Below, one piece after another: positions 24,801 through 31,644 of a DNA stretch of 47,756 nucleotides; the stretch's first letter is position 1, and the number at the start of each line of letters is the position of its first letter. The translations under genes were made by a program, and so were the position numbers. Source of the stretch: Bacteroidota bacterium. GTDB taxonomy: Bacteria > Bacteroidota > Bacteroidia > Chitinophagales > Chitinophagaceae. The stretch spans positions 1,100-48,855 of the forward strand of contig JABDCE010000012.1 of assembly GCA_013288285.1 (NCBI GenBank), given 5' to 3'. The notes under the pieces were generated by a model. That model was given only the letters and a program-made list of their open reading frames with translations. It did not search any database and was not told the DNA's origin.

Positions 24801-26820
24801 TGACATCGTAAACGTGATTTGTGGGAAAAGTATGGTGAACCGAGATAGATGTAGCCGTTGTTCCATCACTGAACATCCAGAGGCGCGAGGTCTCCTCTTT
24901 GGAAGAATCACTAAAAGTCATGCTGCCGACAGGAAAACAATTGTATTGAAATCTTTGATCCGAATTGGGCCCATCGAGAGTGTCTATCAATTCGTAAGGC
25001 GGAAAGCTGGGGCATCCGTTGTAATACACGGTCAGGGTGGGGCGGTGTATACCTACAACCTGGCACACATCGGTGGTTACTTGGCCAGTACCTTCGTTGC
25101 CGTCATCAAATGAGTAATTATATTTATCAATGAGCGATGATGTGGCAACCGCTGAATAGGTCTGGACAACTCCCGTGCAGGCATGTGTAGGGCTCATGGT
25201 AAATAAGGGTACCTGCATCGTGCCTGCTTTTACAATCATCGTTGTATCTGTGGTGCATCCGTTCGCAGTCGTAATCGTGCATCGTGCCGTGTAAATGCCC
25301 GGGGTTGTATATACATGCGCCGGGTTTGCGGCAGTCGTGGTAGCAGAACCATCACCAAAATCCCACAAATATGATGTTACACTTCTGTAATAGGGTATCG
25401 GAGTCGGCCCAAAAGGGTTTATGGCGGGAAGAGATATGTAGGAGATCGCCTGTATAGCAAAATGAATGTTCAAAGGGATGCAGCCGCTCGTGTCTCCGGG
25501 CAATATGTTTGACGAAAGGTTATGTACAGTATCTAATATAGTATATGAGTTTATACAGCCCAAAGTATCCGTAAGCGTGGCTGTTACTGTGTAAACAGGA
25601 GGGGCAGCCGGAATATATGTATGGGTTATAGGGTCGCCGCTGCCGGTATGCCGATCATTAAAGTCCCATACTATAGTCTTTGTATTGGGGGATGGAGCTG
25701 ATGTAAATGTCTGCTCCGAAAAGGGGGTGCAAGGCTGAAAAATGGACAAATTGCCTATGGGGGCTGATACAGTCACTGGCTGTGTCGCTGTATCATAGCA
25801 GAGCCCGTCAAATACCACCAGTTGGGCATTGAACACACCGGGACTAAGGTAAGAATAAGACACACTGTCCGCCGTCGATGTACTGCCGTCACCGAAGAAC
25901 CATTCGTCAGAGACATAGCCGATGCCGGTATTGGTAAAAAGATCCGGTGTGGCAATGCAAACTCCTGGCGTTACGGTGAACACGGCTTTCGCCTTGTTCA
26001 CCACTACAAAGGGCACCTTGAGCATACTGTCCACGCAGCCGTCGCCGTCAGTGACTATGAGCTTTACCCCGAAGTTGCCTGTTGTACTGTAGGTATAAGA
26101 CGGGTTTTTGCCTATAGAGGTACTTCCATCACCGAATGACCATTGATACGAAGTGGAGCCGGTAGAAGTAGAACCGTTGACAAAAACAACAGTAGCAGGC
26201 GGCGCGCAAAAGTGTGTGATGGTGGAGCTATAGGTGGCAGACGGAGGTGTAAAGATGTGGATATAGGTACCCTTGGTCAAAGAGCTCTCACAACCCGCCA
26301 TGCTGGAATCAAGCAGCTTCACATTGTAGTAGCCTGGTGTTGCGTATGAATAGGTAACGGTATCGGCAGTACTTTGAGATCCGTCTCCTAAATTCCACGT
26401 AGGGAACAAAGTGCCCCACGAACCGGGGATCGAAGTGCTGGTGAAGGTGATTGGGGTGTTGGGGCAGACCTCTGTATCGTTTGCGGAAAAGATCACGGTC
26501 GGCTTGGGGTACATTCGTATTATCACTGCCTTTGTGCTCACAGATGCACCGTCTGTGGCTGTCAGCGTTACGGTATAAGTTCCTACCGCAGTATAGGTAG
26601 TAGCTGCATCATGGAGCGATGAAGTGCCTCCGTTGTCGAAGTTCCAGGAATAAGTAGTGCCGGGGCTGCTGCCGGTGGTCAGGTTCGTGAAATGGACGAT
26701 GAATGCGGGACAACCTGCTGTATCACTGGCTATAAAATTGGCGCTAAGCTGTCCCCTGGCTACCCACGCCTGTAAGAAAAATAGGGTAAGAAAAAGATAT
26801 TTATAGCCAGGTTTTGACAT
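18874..26820 (-). CDS. Giant PKD/Ig-repeat surface protein with T9SS sorting tail
   Basis: 2648-aa exported protein, the largest gene in the window. The signal peptide is MSKPGYKYLFLTLFFLQAWVARGQ. Residues about 25-1225 contain some 14 PKD-like units marked by WxFGDGxxS and YxxxGxYxVxL motifs. Residues about 1225-2390 are 16 tandem Ig-like (Big-2 type) repeats of about 70 aa, each opening ITGxxxVCxGxTxxLSD and holding GGTWSSxNTxVATI and GxATITYTxxxGC, with two Cys per repeat. A Cys-rich segment follows, and the last 80 residues are a type A T9SS sorting domain (LLYPNPADAQI, YDILGKE, GVYMIAF), which directs export by the type IX system and surface attachment. An adhesin or matrix role is inferred from architecture. 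Confidence 0.93.
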   Translation of the reverse strand: MSKPGYKYLFLTLFFLQAWVARGQLSANFIASDTAGCPAFIVHFTNLTTGSSPGTTYSWNFDNGGTSSLHDAATTYTAVGTYTVTLTATDGASVSTKAVIIRMYPKPTVIFSANDTEVCPNTPITFTSTSIPGSWGTLFPTWNLGDGSQSTADTVTYSYATPGYYNVKLLDSSMAGCESSLTKGTYIHIFTPPSATYSSTITHFCAPPATVVFVNGSTSTGSTSYQWSFGDGSTSIGKNPSYTYSTTGNFGVKLIVTDGDGCVDSMLKVPFVVVNKAKAVFTVTPGVCIATPDLFTNTGIGYVSDEWFFGDGSTSTADSVSYSYLSPGVFNAQLVVFDGLCYDTATQPVTVSAPIGNLSIFQPCTPFSEQTFTSAPSPNTKTIVWDFNDRHTGSGDPITHTYIPAAPPVYTVTATLTDTLGCINSYTILDTVHNLSSNILPGDTSGCIPLNIHFAIQAISYISLPAINPFGPTPIPYYRSVTSYLWDFGDGSATTTAANPAHVYTTPGIYTARCTITTANGCTTDTTMIVKAGTMQVPLFTMSPTHACTGVVQTYSAVATSSLIDKYNYSFDDGNEGTGQVTTDVCQVVGIHRPTLTVYYNGCPSFPPYELIDTLDGPNSDQRFQYNCFPVGSMTFSDSSKEETSRLWMFSDGTTATSISVHHTFPTNHVYDVTLITASTITGCKDTTTYTTDVLRLPPIMRIGQIDTPFTGAICLGMMDSFYSSVYKDLPPFPPSPLDTTFNIFGSDTVSTVRSYYWYDNGLLVDTLGPDLVDTFRVPGKHTIMLVIQDNHGCMDTVTRKNYIEVPNPIARFSLSFANGCAPVVATYTDMSIDTPGISIGDYHWVLGDGAPVLPTPSGTHIYTTTGSYKVIEVITDTFGCMDSAVSTASPTVYAPKAGFSVSDQTNCVGDNVGFVNLSTTATSWLWTFGDGATSTATSPIHIYTAAGAYDVRQVAYDAFGCTDTLTMLSYIFVNPIPSASFYMDDSFSICPPLKVNFFNNSTGATAFQWNLGDGSFASAANPHDIYGTAGLYTIKLVASNAFGCINTAIGHASTGGYTGSFKYTPEAVCKGQSVHFKATTTGAASVLWDFGDGTISSVPTDTITYTYTVPGRYLPFLYLTGSTPGCFSASAGADSISVDTLVPNFTFSPTPGCSSVPVTFTDSSYSLYSSSSAWLWTFGSGATSTLSKPAYSFSVSGTFPVTLTVTDSAGCGSAITKNVLINSSPNPITGIAEVCTGLTTALSDATGGGTWTSSKTAVATVATGVVSGISAGTAIISYALSTGCNATATATVFAQPFPITGKDSLCVGATTKLSNLTSGGTWSSSVTSVATIGTSGTVTGVSGGTTTISYVTGTGCAATRTETVNALPKAITGTNHVCKGLTTALSDTDPAGAWSSSNTIIATVGATTGIVTGSIPSSVTITYTLSTGCTTTTPVTVNTLPVGITGTSAACQGLTATLSDATAGGTWSSSNTSVATMGTGGTYTGISQGTSTITYTLASGCSATKIVTVNPLPAAIAGVFSVCANATTPLSDGTSGGVWSSSNSSVATIGSVSGISTGVSAGSATISYTITGTGCLVTQAMLVYPLPGAIKGTQSVCAGVAGTLTDATGPGTWTSGNTAVATIGAVSGVYTGVAVGTAAITFTLGTGCATTDTVSVLLMPIAIKGNTAICAGATTALSDSVTGGIWSTAGTAVIAIGSSSGIVTGIAAGTATVTYTTGSACAITQAVTVNPLPKSITGNFSTCSGTTTALSDKDAGGAWSTTNTAVISIGTGTGLVTGITGGTATVTYTLTTGCQTDTLVAIDSLPPAITGTAIICAGDTTLLSDAVTGGAWSSNNTAVATINAGSGHVSGIVAGTAAITYTLKTGCFTISAVTINPLPLLINGNLHVCNGLTTSLSDADPGGTWSSGNTTTALIGTANGLVTAVSVGTAAITYTLLTGCMTNTTVTVDSLPAAITGDTTVCPGLTITLSDAAVSGTWTSSNTLVAAIDISTGMLTGNTAGTTTITYTIPTGCITQRSVTVNPLPVAISGITDLCLDYIASLSDASSGGTWSSASTSVMVGSASGIVTGVFPGTATIVYTLPTSCLITASLTVNPLPTTIYGNLQVCLGLTSAVTDTTTGGAWSSANIAVATIGTAAVYTGVAVGTATISYVLPTGCLDTIAVTVNRLPAAISGDTVICANQSLTLTDSVTGGEWLSSNTSVATITSSSGIMTGISGGTAVITYTSPVGCLAQITATVDPLMTPISGTSPICRRTTTLFSEATTGGTWTSDDTSVATVDPTGLVGGINIGITTISYTALNVCGTATHTISVSPLPYAGNIHGATTMCTGTSVGLNDSVAGGTWSGNSAVAVIDNTGSVSGIAAGTGTLTYTYINSCGTDRAEITVTVNQTPGSPHITTHPDTVQCSETLYQNFGADSVEPAGFRYIWNARNATVYAVGSTRQYCLVNFNSPGTSVVWLTTDQSATACQSADSLVFHIGTDESPDPVVVYYSPEFVCKDNTANSYQWGYDDLFTLDSTLLPGMVNQNYGNGSPELTRKNYWVLTYHGNCLQKSYYNTPTGVKNVTQENIEILLYPNPADAQINIEIKGISKADKIDAIVYDILGKERKTVTITNGAGSFNIAGFTPGVYMIAFSRSGERIGAKTFVKE
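19660..23150 (-). repeat. 16 tandem Ig-like repeats of about 210-215 bp
   Basis: The DNA behind the Ig-like section of the giant surface protein repeats with a period of about 70 codons. Recurrent segments on the plus strand such as GCTCCATGTGCC(T/G)CC mark each unit. The units have diverged considerably at nucleotide level, which argues against very recent duplication of the whole set. Confidence 0.85.
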
Positions 26821-27000
26821 GCTGATAGGTTCAGATAATAAAAGTCTGTGTACAATTTAGGGGTTTTTTCCGATACTTTTTTAATATTTAATTAACATTA
26901 ATTTTTTTCTTCTTCATGAATACAGCAGATAGGTAATATCCGGAGGTATTAAATTTGCCATTCGCCATAAAATAAATCGCATTTCATGGTACTAAATAAT

Positions 27001-27008
27001 TATTTTTG
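27001..27008 (+). promoter_or_regulatory. Candidate -7 element of the arginine decarboxylase gene
   Basis: TATTTTTG matches TAnnTTTG 50 nt before the ATG at 27059. A second match, TAAATTTG, lies at 26950-26957. No clear -33 element accompanies either. Confidence 0.35.
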
Positions 27009-27058
27009 TTTGCTCATAATTATATTTCACAACATTTACCATTCGCCGCTTACTGTAA

Positions 27059-28474
27059 ATGAATAATACATATACTGACCTCGTACACCAGACCTTCCAT
27101 TTCCCACAAGAAGGATTTGACGTAAATGACAGCAATAACCTCGAATTTAACGGGGTAGACATCCAGGCGCTTATCGATAAGTATGGCACTCCGTTCAAGC
27201 TTACGTTTCTGCCCAAAATAGGTATGCAGATACAGAAAGCGAAGAAGATGTTTAATGATGCCATCAAAAAGCATAAATATGACGGCCAATACTATTATTG
27301 CTATTGCACCAAAAGCTCCCACTTTTCTTTTATTGTGGAAGAAACGCTGAAGCATGGCGTGAACCTGGAAACATCCTTTGCCTATGATATCGACATCATC
27401 TGGCAACTTTATAAAAAGAAAAAGATAACCAAGGATATTTTTATCATCTGCAACGGCTTCAAAACGCGTGCATACACACGCAACATCGCCCGGCTCATCA
27501 ATGAAGGGTTTAAGAACGTGATCCCAATCATTGATAACAAGAACGAGTTCGACGATTATAAAAAGTCTATAAGGGCCAAAGAGCCCGTGAATATCGGTAT
27601 CAGGATAGCGAGTGAAGAAGAACCAACTTTCGATTTTTACACTTCACGCCTCGGCATTCGCAGCCGTGATGTGCTGGAGTTTTATGTAGATAAGATCAAA
27701 GGCAATGACAAGTTTCGTCTGAAGATGCTTCACTTCTTTATGAACAAAGGTATTAAGGACGATGTCTATTACTGGAGTGAGCTGAATAAGGTACTGAACC
27801 TCTATTGCCAGTTGAAAAAAGTTTGTCCTGAGCTCGAAGCAATTAATATTGGCGGCGGATTGCCTATCAAGCATTCACTTGGGTTCGACTATGATTATAA
27901 CTACATGGTCAGTGAGATCGTGTCCACGATCAAAAAAGTGTGTAAAAAAAATAAAGTGGACACCCCTGATATATATACAGAGTTCGGTTCATTTACCGTG
28001 GGCGAAGCGGGCGCAGTTGTCTACAGCGTGCTCGACGAGAAAATGCAGAACGACCGCGAGATATGGTACATGATAGATAGTTCCTTCATTACCACTTTGC
28101 CCGATACCTGGGGGATCGGTGAGAAATTCCTGATGCTGCCCATAAATAAATGGGACAAAGAATACCAGGAAGTACACCTCGGCGGACTTACCTGCGACAG
28201 TCACGACTTTTACACTTCAGAAGAGCACATTAACGCCGTGTTCCTCCCCAAACTGGAGAAAGAGAAAGGCAAAGACCCGCTGTACATCGGATTCTTCCAT
28301 ACTGGCGCCTACCAGGATCAACTGGCCGGCTACGGAGGAATAAAACACTGCATGATCCCTTCGCCCAAGCACATAGTAGTGGAGTACGACAAGGAGGGAA
28401 ACCTGGAAGACTGGCTCTATGCAAAAGAGCAAACGCCACAGAGTATGTTGAAGATACTTGGTTACATCAGGTAA
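27059..28474 (+). CDS. speA: Biosynthetic arginine decarboxylase, Bacteroidota type
   Basis: 471-aa PLP-dependent alanine-racemase-fold (type III) decarboxylase. The PLP-binding Lys85 is in YCYCTKSSHF, the glycine-rich phosphate loop is NIGGGLPIKH, and the C-terminal active site has CDSHDFY and GFFHTGAYQDQLAGYGG. Proteins with this pattern and length in Bacteroidota are annotated as arginine decarboxylase, giving agmatine for polyamine synthesis; the diaminopimelate/carboxynorspermidine decarboxylase group shares the fold. No agmatinase or agmatine deiminase gene is adjacent. The gene is convergent with the FlaA1-like gene, only 12 nt between the stops, and no stem-loop is obvious. Confidence 0.82.
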   Translation: MNNTYTDLVHQTFHFPQEGFDVNDSNNLEFNGVDIQALIDKYGTPFKLTFLPKIGMQIQKAKKMFNDAIKKHKYDGQYYYCYCTKSSHFSFIVEETLKHGVNLETSFAYDIDIIWQLYKKKKITKDIFIICNGFKTRAYTRNIARLINEGFKNVIPIIDNKNEFDDYKKSIRAKEPVNIGIRIASEEEPTFDFYTSRLGIRSRDVLEFYVDKIKGNDKFRLKMLHFFMNKGIKDDVYYWSELNKVLNLYCQLKKVCPELEAINIGGGLPIKHSLGFDYDYNYMVSEIVSTIKKVCKKNKVDTPDIYTEFGSFTVGEAGAVVYSVLDEKMQNDREIWYMIDSSFITTLPDTWGIGEKFLMLPINKWDKEYQEVHLGGLTCDSHDFYTSEEHINAVFLPKLEKEKGKDPLYIGFFHTGAYQDQLAGYGGIKHCMIPSPKHIVVEYDKEGNLEDWLYAKEQTPQSMLKILGYIR

Positions 28475-28486
28475 TTTGCGGCAGTA

Positions 28487-30406
28487 TTACTTGGTAGGAA
28501 CGTTCAGCTTGGTATAGGCTGCGTTGTTGGGTATGAACTCAGGCACTATTTCTTTCATCAGGAATACGGTTTCAAGCGTATAGTGCTGGCGGGCGCTGTT
28601 GATCAGCTTCTCCATCTTCTTTTCTACAATAGCAAAGTCGTATTGCCGCACATCGGCTATCATTATTTTTTCATGATAGGTTGGCCTTACCTTTTCTGCG
28701 CTGCTCATCAGCTCTTCGTACAGTTTTTCACCCGGCCTCAGCCCGGTATATACTATCCTTATATCCACATCGGGTTCTTTGCCCGATAGCTTGATTACTT
28801 TCCTCGCCAGGTCGGCTATCTTCACCGGCTTGCCCATATCGAAGATGAATATTTCGCCACCCTGGCCCATTGCCCCCGCTTCTATCACTAACAGGCAGGC
28901 TTCAGGTATCGTCATGAAAAACCGCGTTATGTTAGGATCCGTTACAGTTAACGGGCCGCCTTTTTCCAGTTGTTTTTTGAAACGCGGTATCACAGACCCA
29001 TTAGAGCCCAGTACATTCCCGAAGCGGGTAGTGACAAATTTGGTAACAGTGTGCTTACTATCGTCTTTCTTATCAGCATCTTTGGTAAGATGCTTGAAGT
29101 AACTCTGCGTGAATATCTCTGCTATCCTTTTCGATGCGCCCATTACATTGGTAGGGTTCACCGCTTTATCGGTAGACACCATCACAAACTTCTCCACATC
29201 GTTTGCTACCGCCAGTTCGGCCAGCACCTTCGTGCCATACACATTATTGAGCACAGCCACCGAGGGGTTGTCTTCCATCAGCGGCACATGCTTGTAGGCA
29301 GCAGCATGAAACACGATCTGCGGATTGTATACCTCGAACAAATGCTCCATCCGGTGGCGGTCGCAGATATCGCCTATGTATGCTTTTATATTTGCATTTT
29401 TATACTTGTCTTGTATCTCCATCTGGAAATCATGCATAGGCGTTTCTGCCTTATCGCAGAGAATGATCAGTGATGGCCGGTATTGCAGCAGTTGCCGAAC
29501 AAGTTCGCTGCCTATCGATCCTGCTGCACCCGTTACCAGTATTTTCTTTCCTTTCAGTTCACTGTATATCGCCTCGTTATGAATGGTGATCACTTCACGT
29601 TCCAGCAGGTCTTCTATGTTTATATCCTGTAGTTGCTGGGTATCAAGCTTCCCGTTCAGCCAGTCGAGCATGGCAGGCACTTGCTGTATGCGTATGCCAT
29701 GAGTCAGGCAATTGTCCACAACGTCATTCAGCTTGGTTTTATCCATGTGCTTATTTGCCAGGATAAGTAATTCCACGCCTTCGCTTCTCAACCGGGCTAT
29801 GCTGCTTTCATTGGTATTGTATATCGGCAGGCCTTCCAGTAATTTGCCTTCCGCATTGAATGAATCATCCAGGAATGCCACCACCTGCATATCTCCGTTT
29901 GGTAAGCTGTTCATCACTTTCTTTATGTGTATGCCGTCTGCCGATGCATCATAAACCACTACTTTCTTCTTCTGCATCTTGGTGCCTTCAGAAAGCGATT
30001 TGTAAAAATTGAAACAGTACCGCACTGCCAACCGGTAAGAGATGATAACAAAACTGGTAATAAAAAAGTTGATGGCAACGATCTGGAGTGTAAAGTAATC
30101 CTGCGACCCCAGGAAAAAAATATTAACCGCCAGGTACACAAATGCTGCAATAGCATTGATCATTACCAGCCGAGATGTGTCTTCGATATTGGTAAACCGA
30201 ACAATTCCCGCATAGCTTTTAAAAATATAAAAAAGGGTAGCGTTAAGCACCAGCACCACAGTCAGCATCAATCGCAGACCTACGTCCATATGTGCCCAGT
30301 TGTGATTTGATTTCAGCATCCGGGACAGCACAAGACAGAAACACACCAGGAAAAGATCAAGGAGGAAGACAAACCAGCGAGGTAAAATGCGTATCTTAAA
30401 TCCCAT
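28487..30406 (-). CDS. Membrane nucleotide-sugar epimerase/dehydratase, FlaA1/CapD type
   Basis: 639-aa enzyme of the WbpM/CapD/PglF membrane class. Four hydrophobic helices occupy about residues 10-125, a Rossmann-like CoA-binding-type domain follows, then the extended SDR domain with GAAGSIGSELVRQL near 293 and ENNV/EDNPSVAVLNNVYGT. The catalytic Tyr of ordinary SDRs is replaced by Met in NVMGASKRIAE, which is normal for this 4,6-dehydratase group. It converts UDP-GlcNAc-type sugars to 4-keto-6-deoxy intermediates for capsule, O-antigen or protein glycans. It is monocistronic here. The PglF-like versus CapD-like specificity cannot be settled by eye. Confidence 0.9.
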   Translation of the reverse strand: MGFKIRILPRWFVFLLDLFLVCFCLVLSRMLKSNHNWAHMDVGLRLMLTVVLVLNATLFYIFKSYAGIVRFTNIEDTSRLVMINAIAAFVYLAVNIFFLGSQDYFTLQIVAINFFITSFVIISYRLAVRYCFNFYKSLSEGTKMQKKKVVVYDASADGIHIKKVMNSLPNGDMQVVAFLDDSFNAEGKLLEGLPIYNTNESSIARLRSEGVELLILANKHMDKTKLNDVVDNCLTHGIRIQQVPAMLDWLNGKLDTQQLQDINIEDLLEREVITIHNEAIYSELKGKKILVTGAAGSIGSELVRQLLQYRPSLIILCDKAETPMHDFQMEIQDKYKNANIKAYIGDICDRHRMEHLFEVYNPQIVFHAAAYKHVPLMEDNPSVAVLNNVYGTKVLAELAVANDVEKFVMVSTDKAVNPTNVMGASKRIAEIFTQSYFKHLTKDADKKDDSKHTVTKFVTTRFGNVLGSNGSVIPRFKKQLEKGGPLTVTDPNITRFFMTIPEACLLVIEAGAMGQGGEIFIFDMGKPVKIADLARKVIKLSGKEPDVDIRIVYTGLRPGEKLYEELMSSAEKVRPTYHEKIMIADVRQYDFAIVEKKMEKLINSARQHYTLETVFLMKEIVPEFIPNNAAYTKLNVPTK

Positions 30407-30707
30407 TGGTTATCATTTGATTAACTATAGTTGTTAAGCAAGTGTATTTATTCGGGACTACAATAATACAATAAAAAACCCGGGATATACAAATATGCCG
30501 GTGATTATTGTTTTCCCTAATCATAACTATGAGTATATTGTTTTATTTTATTAATAATTTACTAAATGACTGTATACTATAAATCAATGTTATTAAATAT
30601 TGTATTGTTAATTGTTTATTAAGACGAATATTTTTTATACCTTTGAACATTAACATCGTCATAAGTAATTAGAATTTATCAGCGATTAAAAACTTTCCGG
30701 CTGCCCT
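30407..30707. other. Divergent AT-rich intergenic region
   Basis: 301 nt between the divergent FlaA1-like and receiver-domain genes. It is strongly AT-rich with a short imperfect palindrome near 30420-30436 (TTAACTATAGTTGTTAA). It contains the promoter candidate at 30638 but no ORF, tRNA or stem-loop terminator that I can support. Confidence 0.5.
30638..30645 (+). promoter_or_regulatory. Candidate -7 element of the receiver/HPt operon
   Basis: TACCTTTG is an exact TAnnTTTG match 62 nt before the ATG at 30708. A TTG at 30612-30614 lies 23 nt upstream, slightly wider than the usual 19-21. Confidence 0.5.
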
Positions 30708-31112
30708 ATGTTACATGGTATCAATGTTTTAGTGACAGAAGACGATAAACTCAATCAAAAGATCATCAGCTTTATGCTCCTCAAAAAAGGCGCAACGGTG
30801 AAACTGGCCAATAATGGGCATGAAGCAATTGAAATGATGGGCAGGGAGAAATTCGACATCATACTAATGGACCTGCAAATGCCTGTGATGGATGGTTTTG
30901 CCACAACACAGTATATCAGGAAGAGTATGAACAGCGATATCCCGGTTATCGCACTCACTGCCGATGCATTTGCCAACGAATCTGATGAATATATAGAAGC
31001 AGGAATGAATGCTTGTACTTCAAAACCTATAGAGGTACGTGTTTTATGCGATCTTATCCTATCTTTAACCAAAGAAAACCAGGATAAACATTTATTAAAA
31101 CCATTTGCATGA
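30708..31112 (+). CDS. Stand-alone receiver-domain response regulator
   Basis: 134-aa CheY-like single-domain receiver. The phosphoacceptor Asp55 is in ILMDLQMPVMDG, the acidic pocket is Glu11/Asp12, and the switch Thr84 (ALTADAF) and Lys106 (TSKPIE) are present. The sequence resembles the C-terminal receivers of hybrid kinases (MPVMDG, GMNACTSKPI). There is no output domain, so it probably relays phosphate. The next gene, an HPt protein, overlaps its last bases by 4 nt (ATGA), implying translational coupling. No histidine kinase is adjacent. Confidence 0.92.
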   Translation: MLHGINVLVTEDDKLNQKIISFMLLKKGATVKLANNGHEAIEMMGREKFDIILMDLQMPVMDGFATTQYIRKSMNSDIPVIALTADAFANESDEYIEAGMNACTSKPIEVRVLCDLILSLTKENQDKHLLKPFA

Positions 31113-31498
31113 CAACTCCGATAGTAGACTTTAGTTTTCTATATGATCTTGCCGAAAACGATACTACCTATATACACGAAGTAGTCAAATTATATATCAA
31201 CAACATACCTGATGGCATTGCCAATCTTGAAAAACTGATCAATGGGTCGGGTAATTATGAGGCTATTCAGCGCCAGGCGCATTCTCTTAAATCCAGTGCT
31301 GGTATTATTAAGGTCAGGGAAATGTATGATGACCTTGCCGCCATTGACTCCTTTGCTAAAAAGGAGATGGAGAAAAATACTAGTCAGTCTGGAGACAAAA
31401 AAATTATCATTGGAAAGATAAATAATATACTGCTCAATTTCAAAGAAGCATTGCCAGTGATCGTTGCGGAAAGAGACAAGAATAAACCGGCAAAATAA
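31109..31498 (+). CDS. Histidine phosphotransfer (HPt) protein
   Basis: 129-aa helical-bundle HPt domain. The phosphorylatable His58 lies in RQAHSLKSSAGII, the standard HPt motif, and the preceding YIHEVVKLYINNIPDGIANLE helix is also typical. It overlaps the receiver gene by 4 nt and so is very likely its phosphorelay partner. No kinase or output gene is in the operon, so the upstream sensor is presumably encoded elsewhere. Lys-rich C-terminal tail. No signal peptide. Confidence 0.9.
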   Translation: MTTPIVDFSFLYDLAENDTTYIHEVVKLYINNIPDGIANLEKLINGSGNYEAIQRQAHSLKSSAGIIKVREMYDDLAAIDSFAKKEMEKNTSQSGDKKIIIGKINNILLNFKEALPVIVAERDKNKPAK

Positions 31499-31644
31499 AC
31501 CGGGCAAAAATTACATCGTTATTGTAGAATAACGACATGCGCAGGCCGCCGCACCGCAGCCATAAAAAACATCGTACCTTTACCCCGAACAGGATAAGGA
31601 CAGATCACTGCTTTATATTCCTGTACAAGGTACATACAATAAAA

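Noticed and set aside
28487-30406. Loss of the catalytic Tyr in the SDR enzyme (Met in NVMGASKR)
   Set aside because: Met at this position is normal in the FlaA1/WbpM/CapD dehydratase group and is not a defect.
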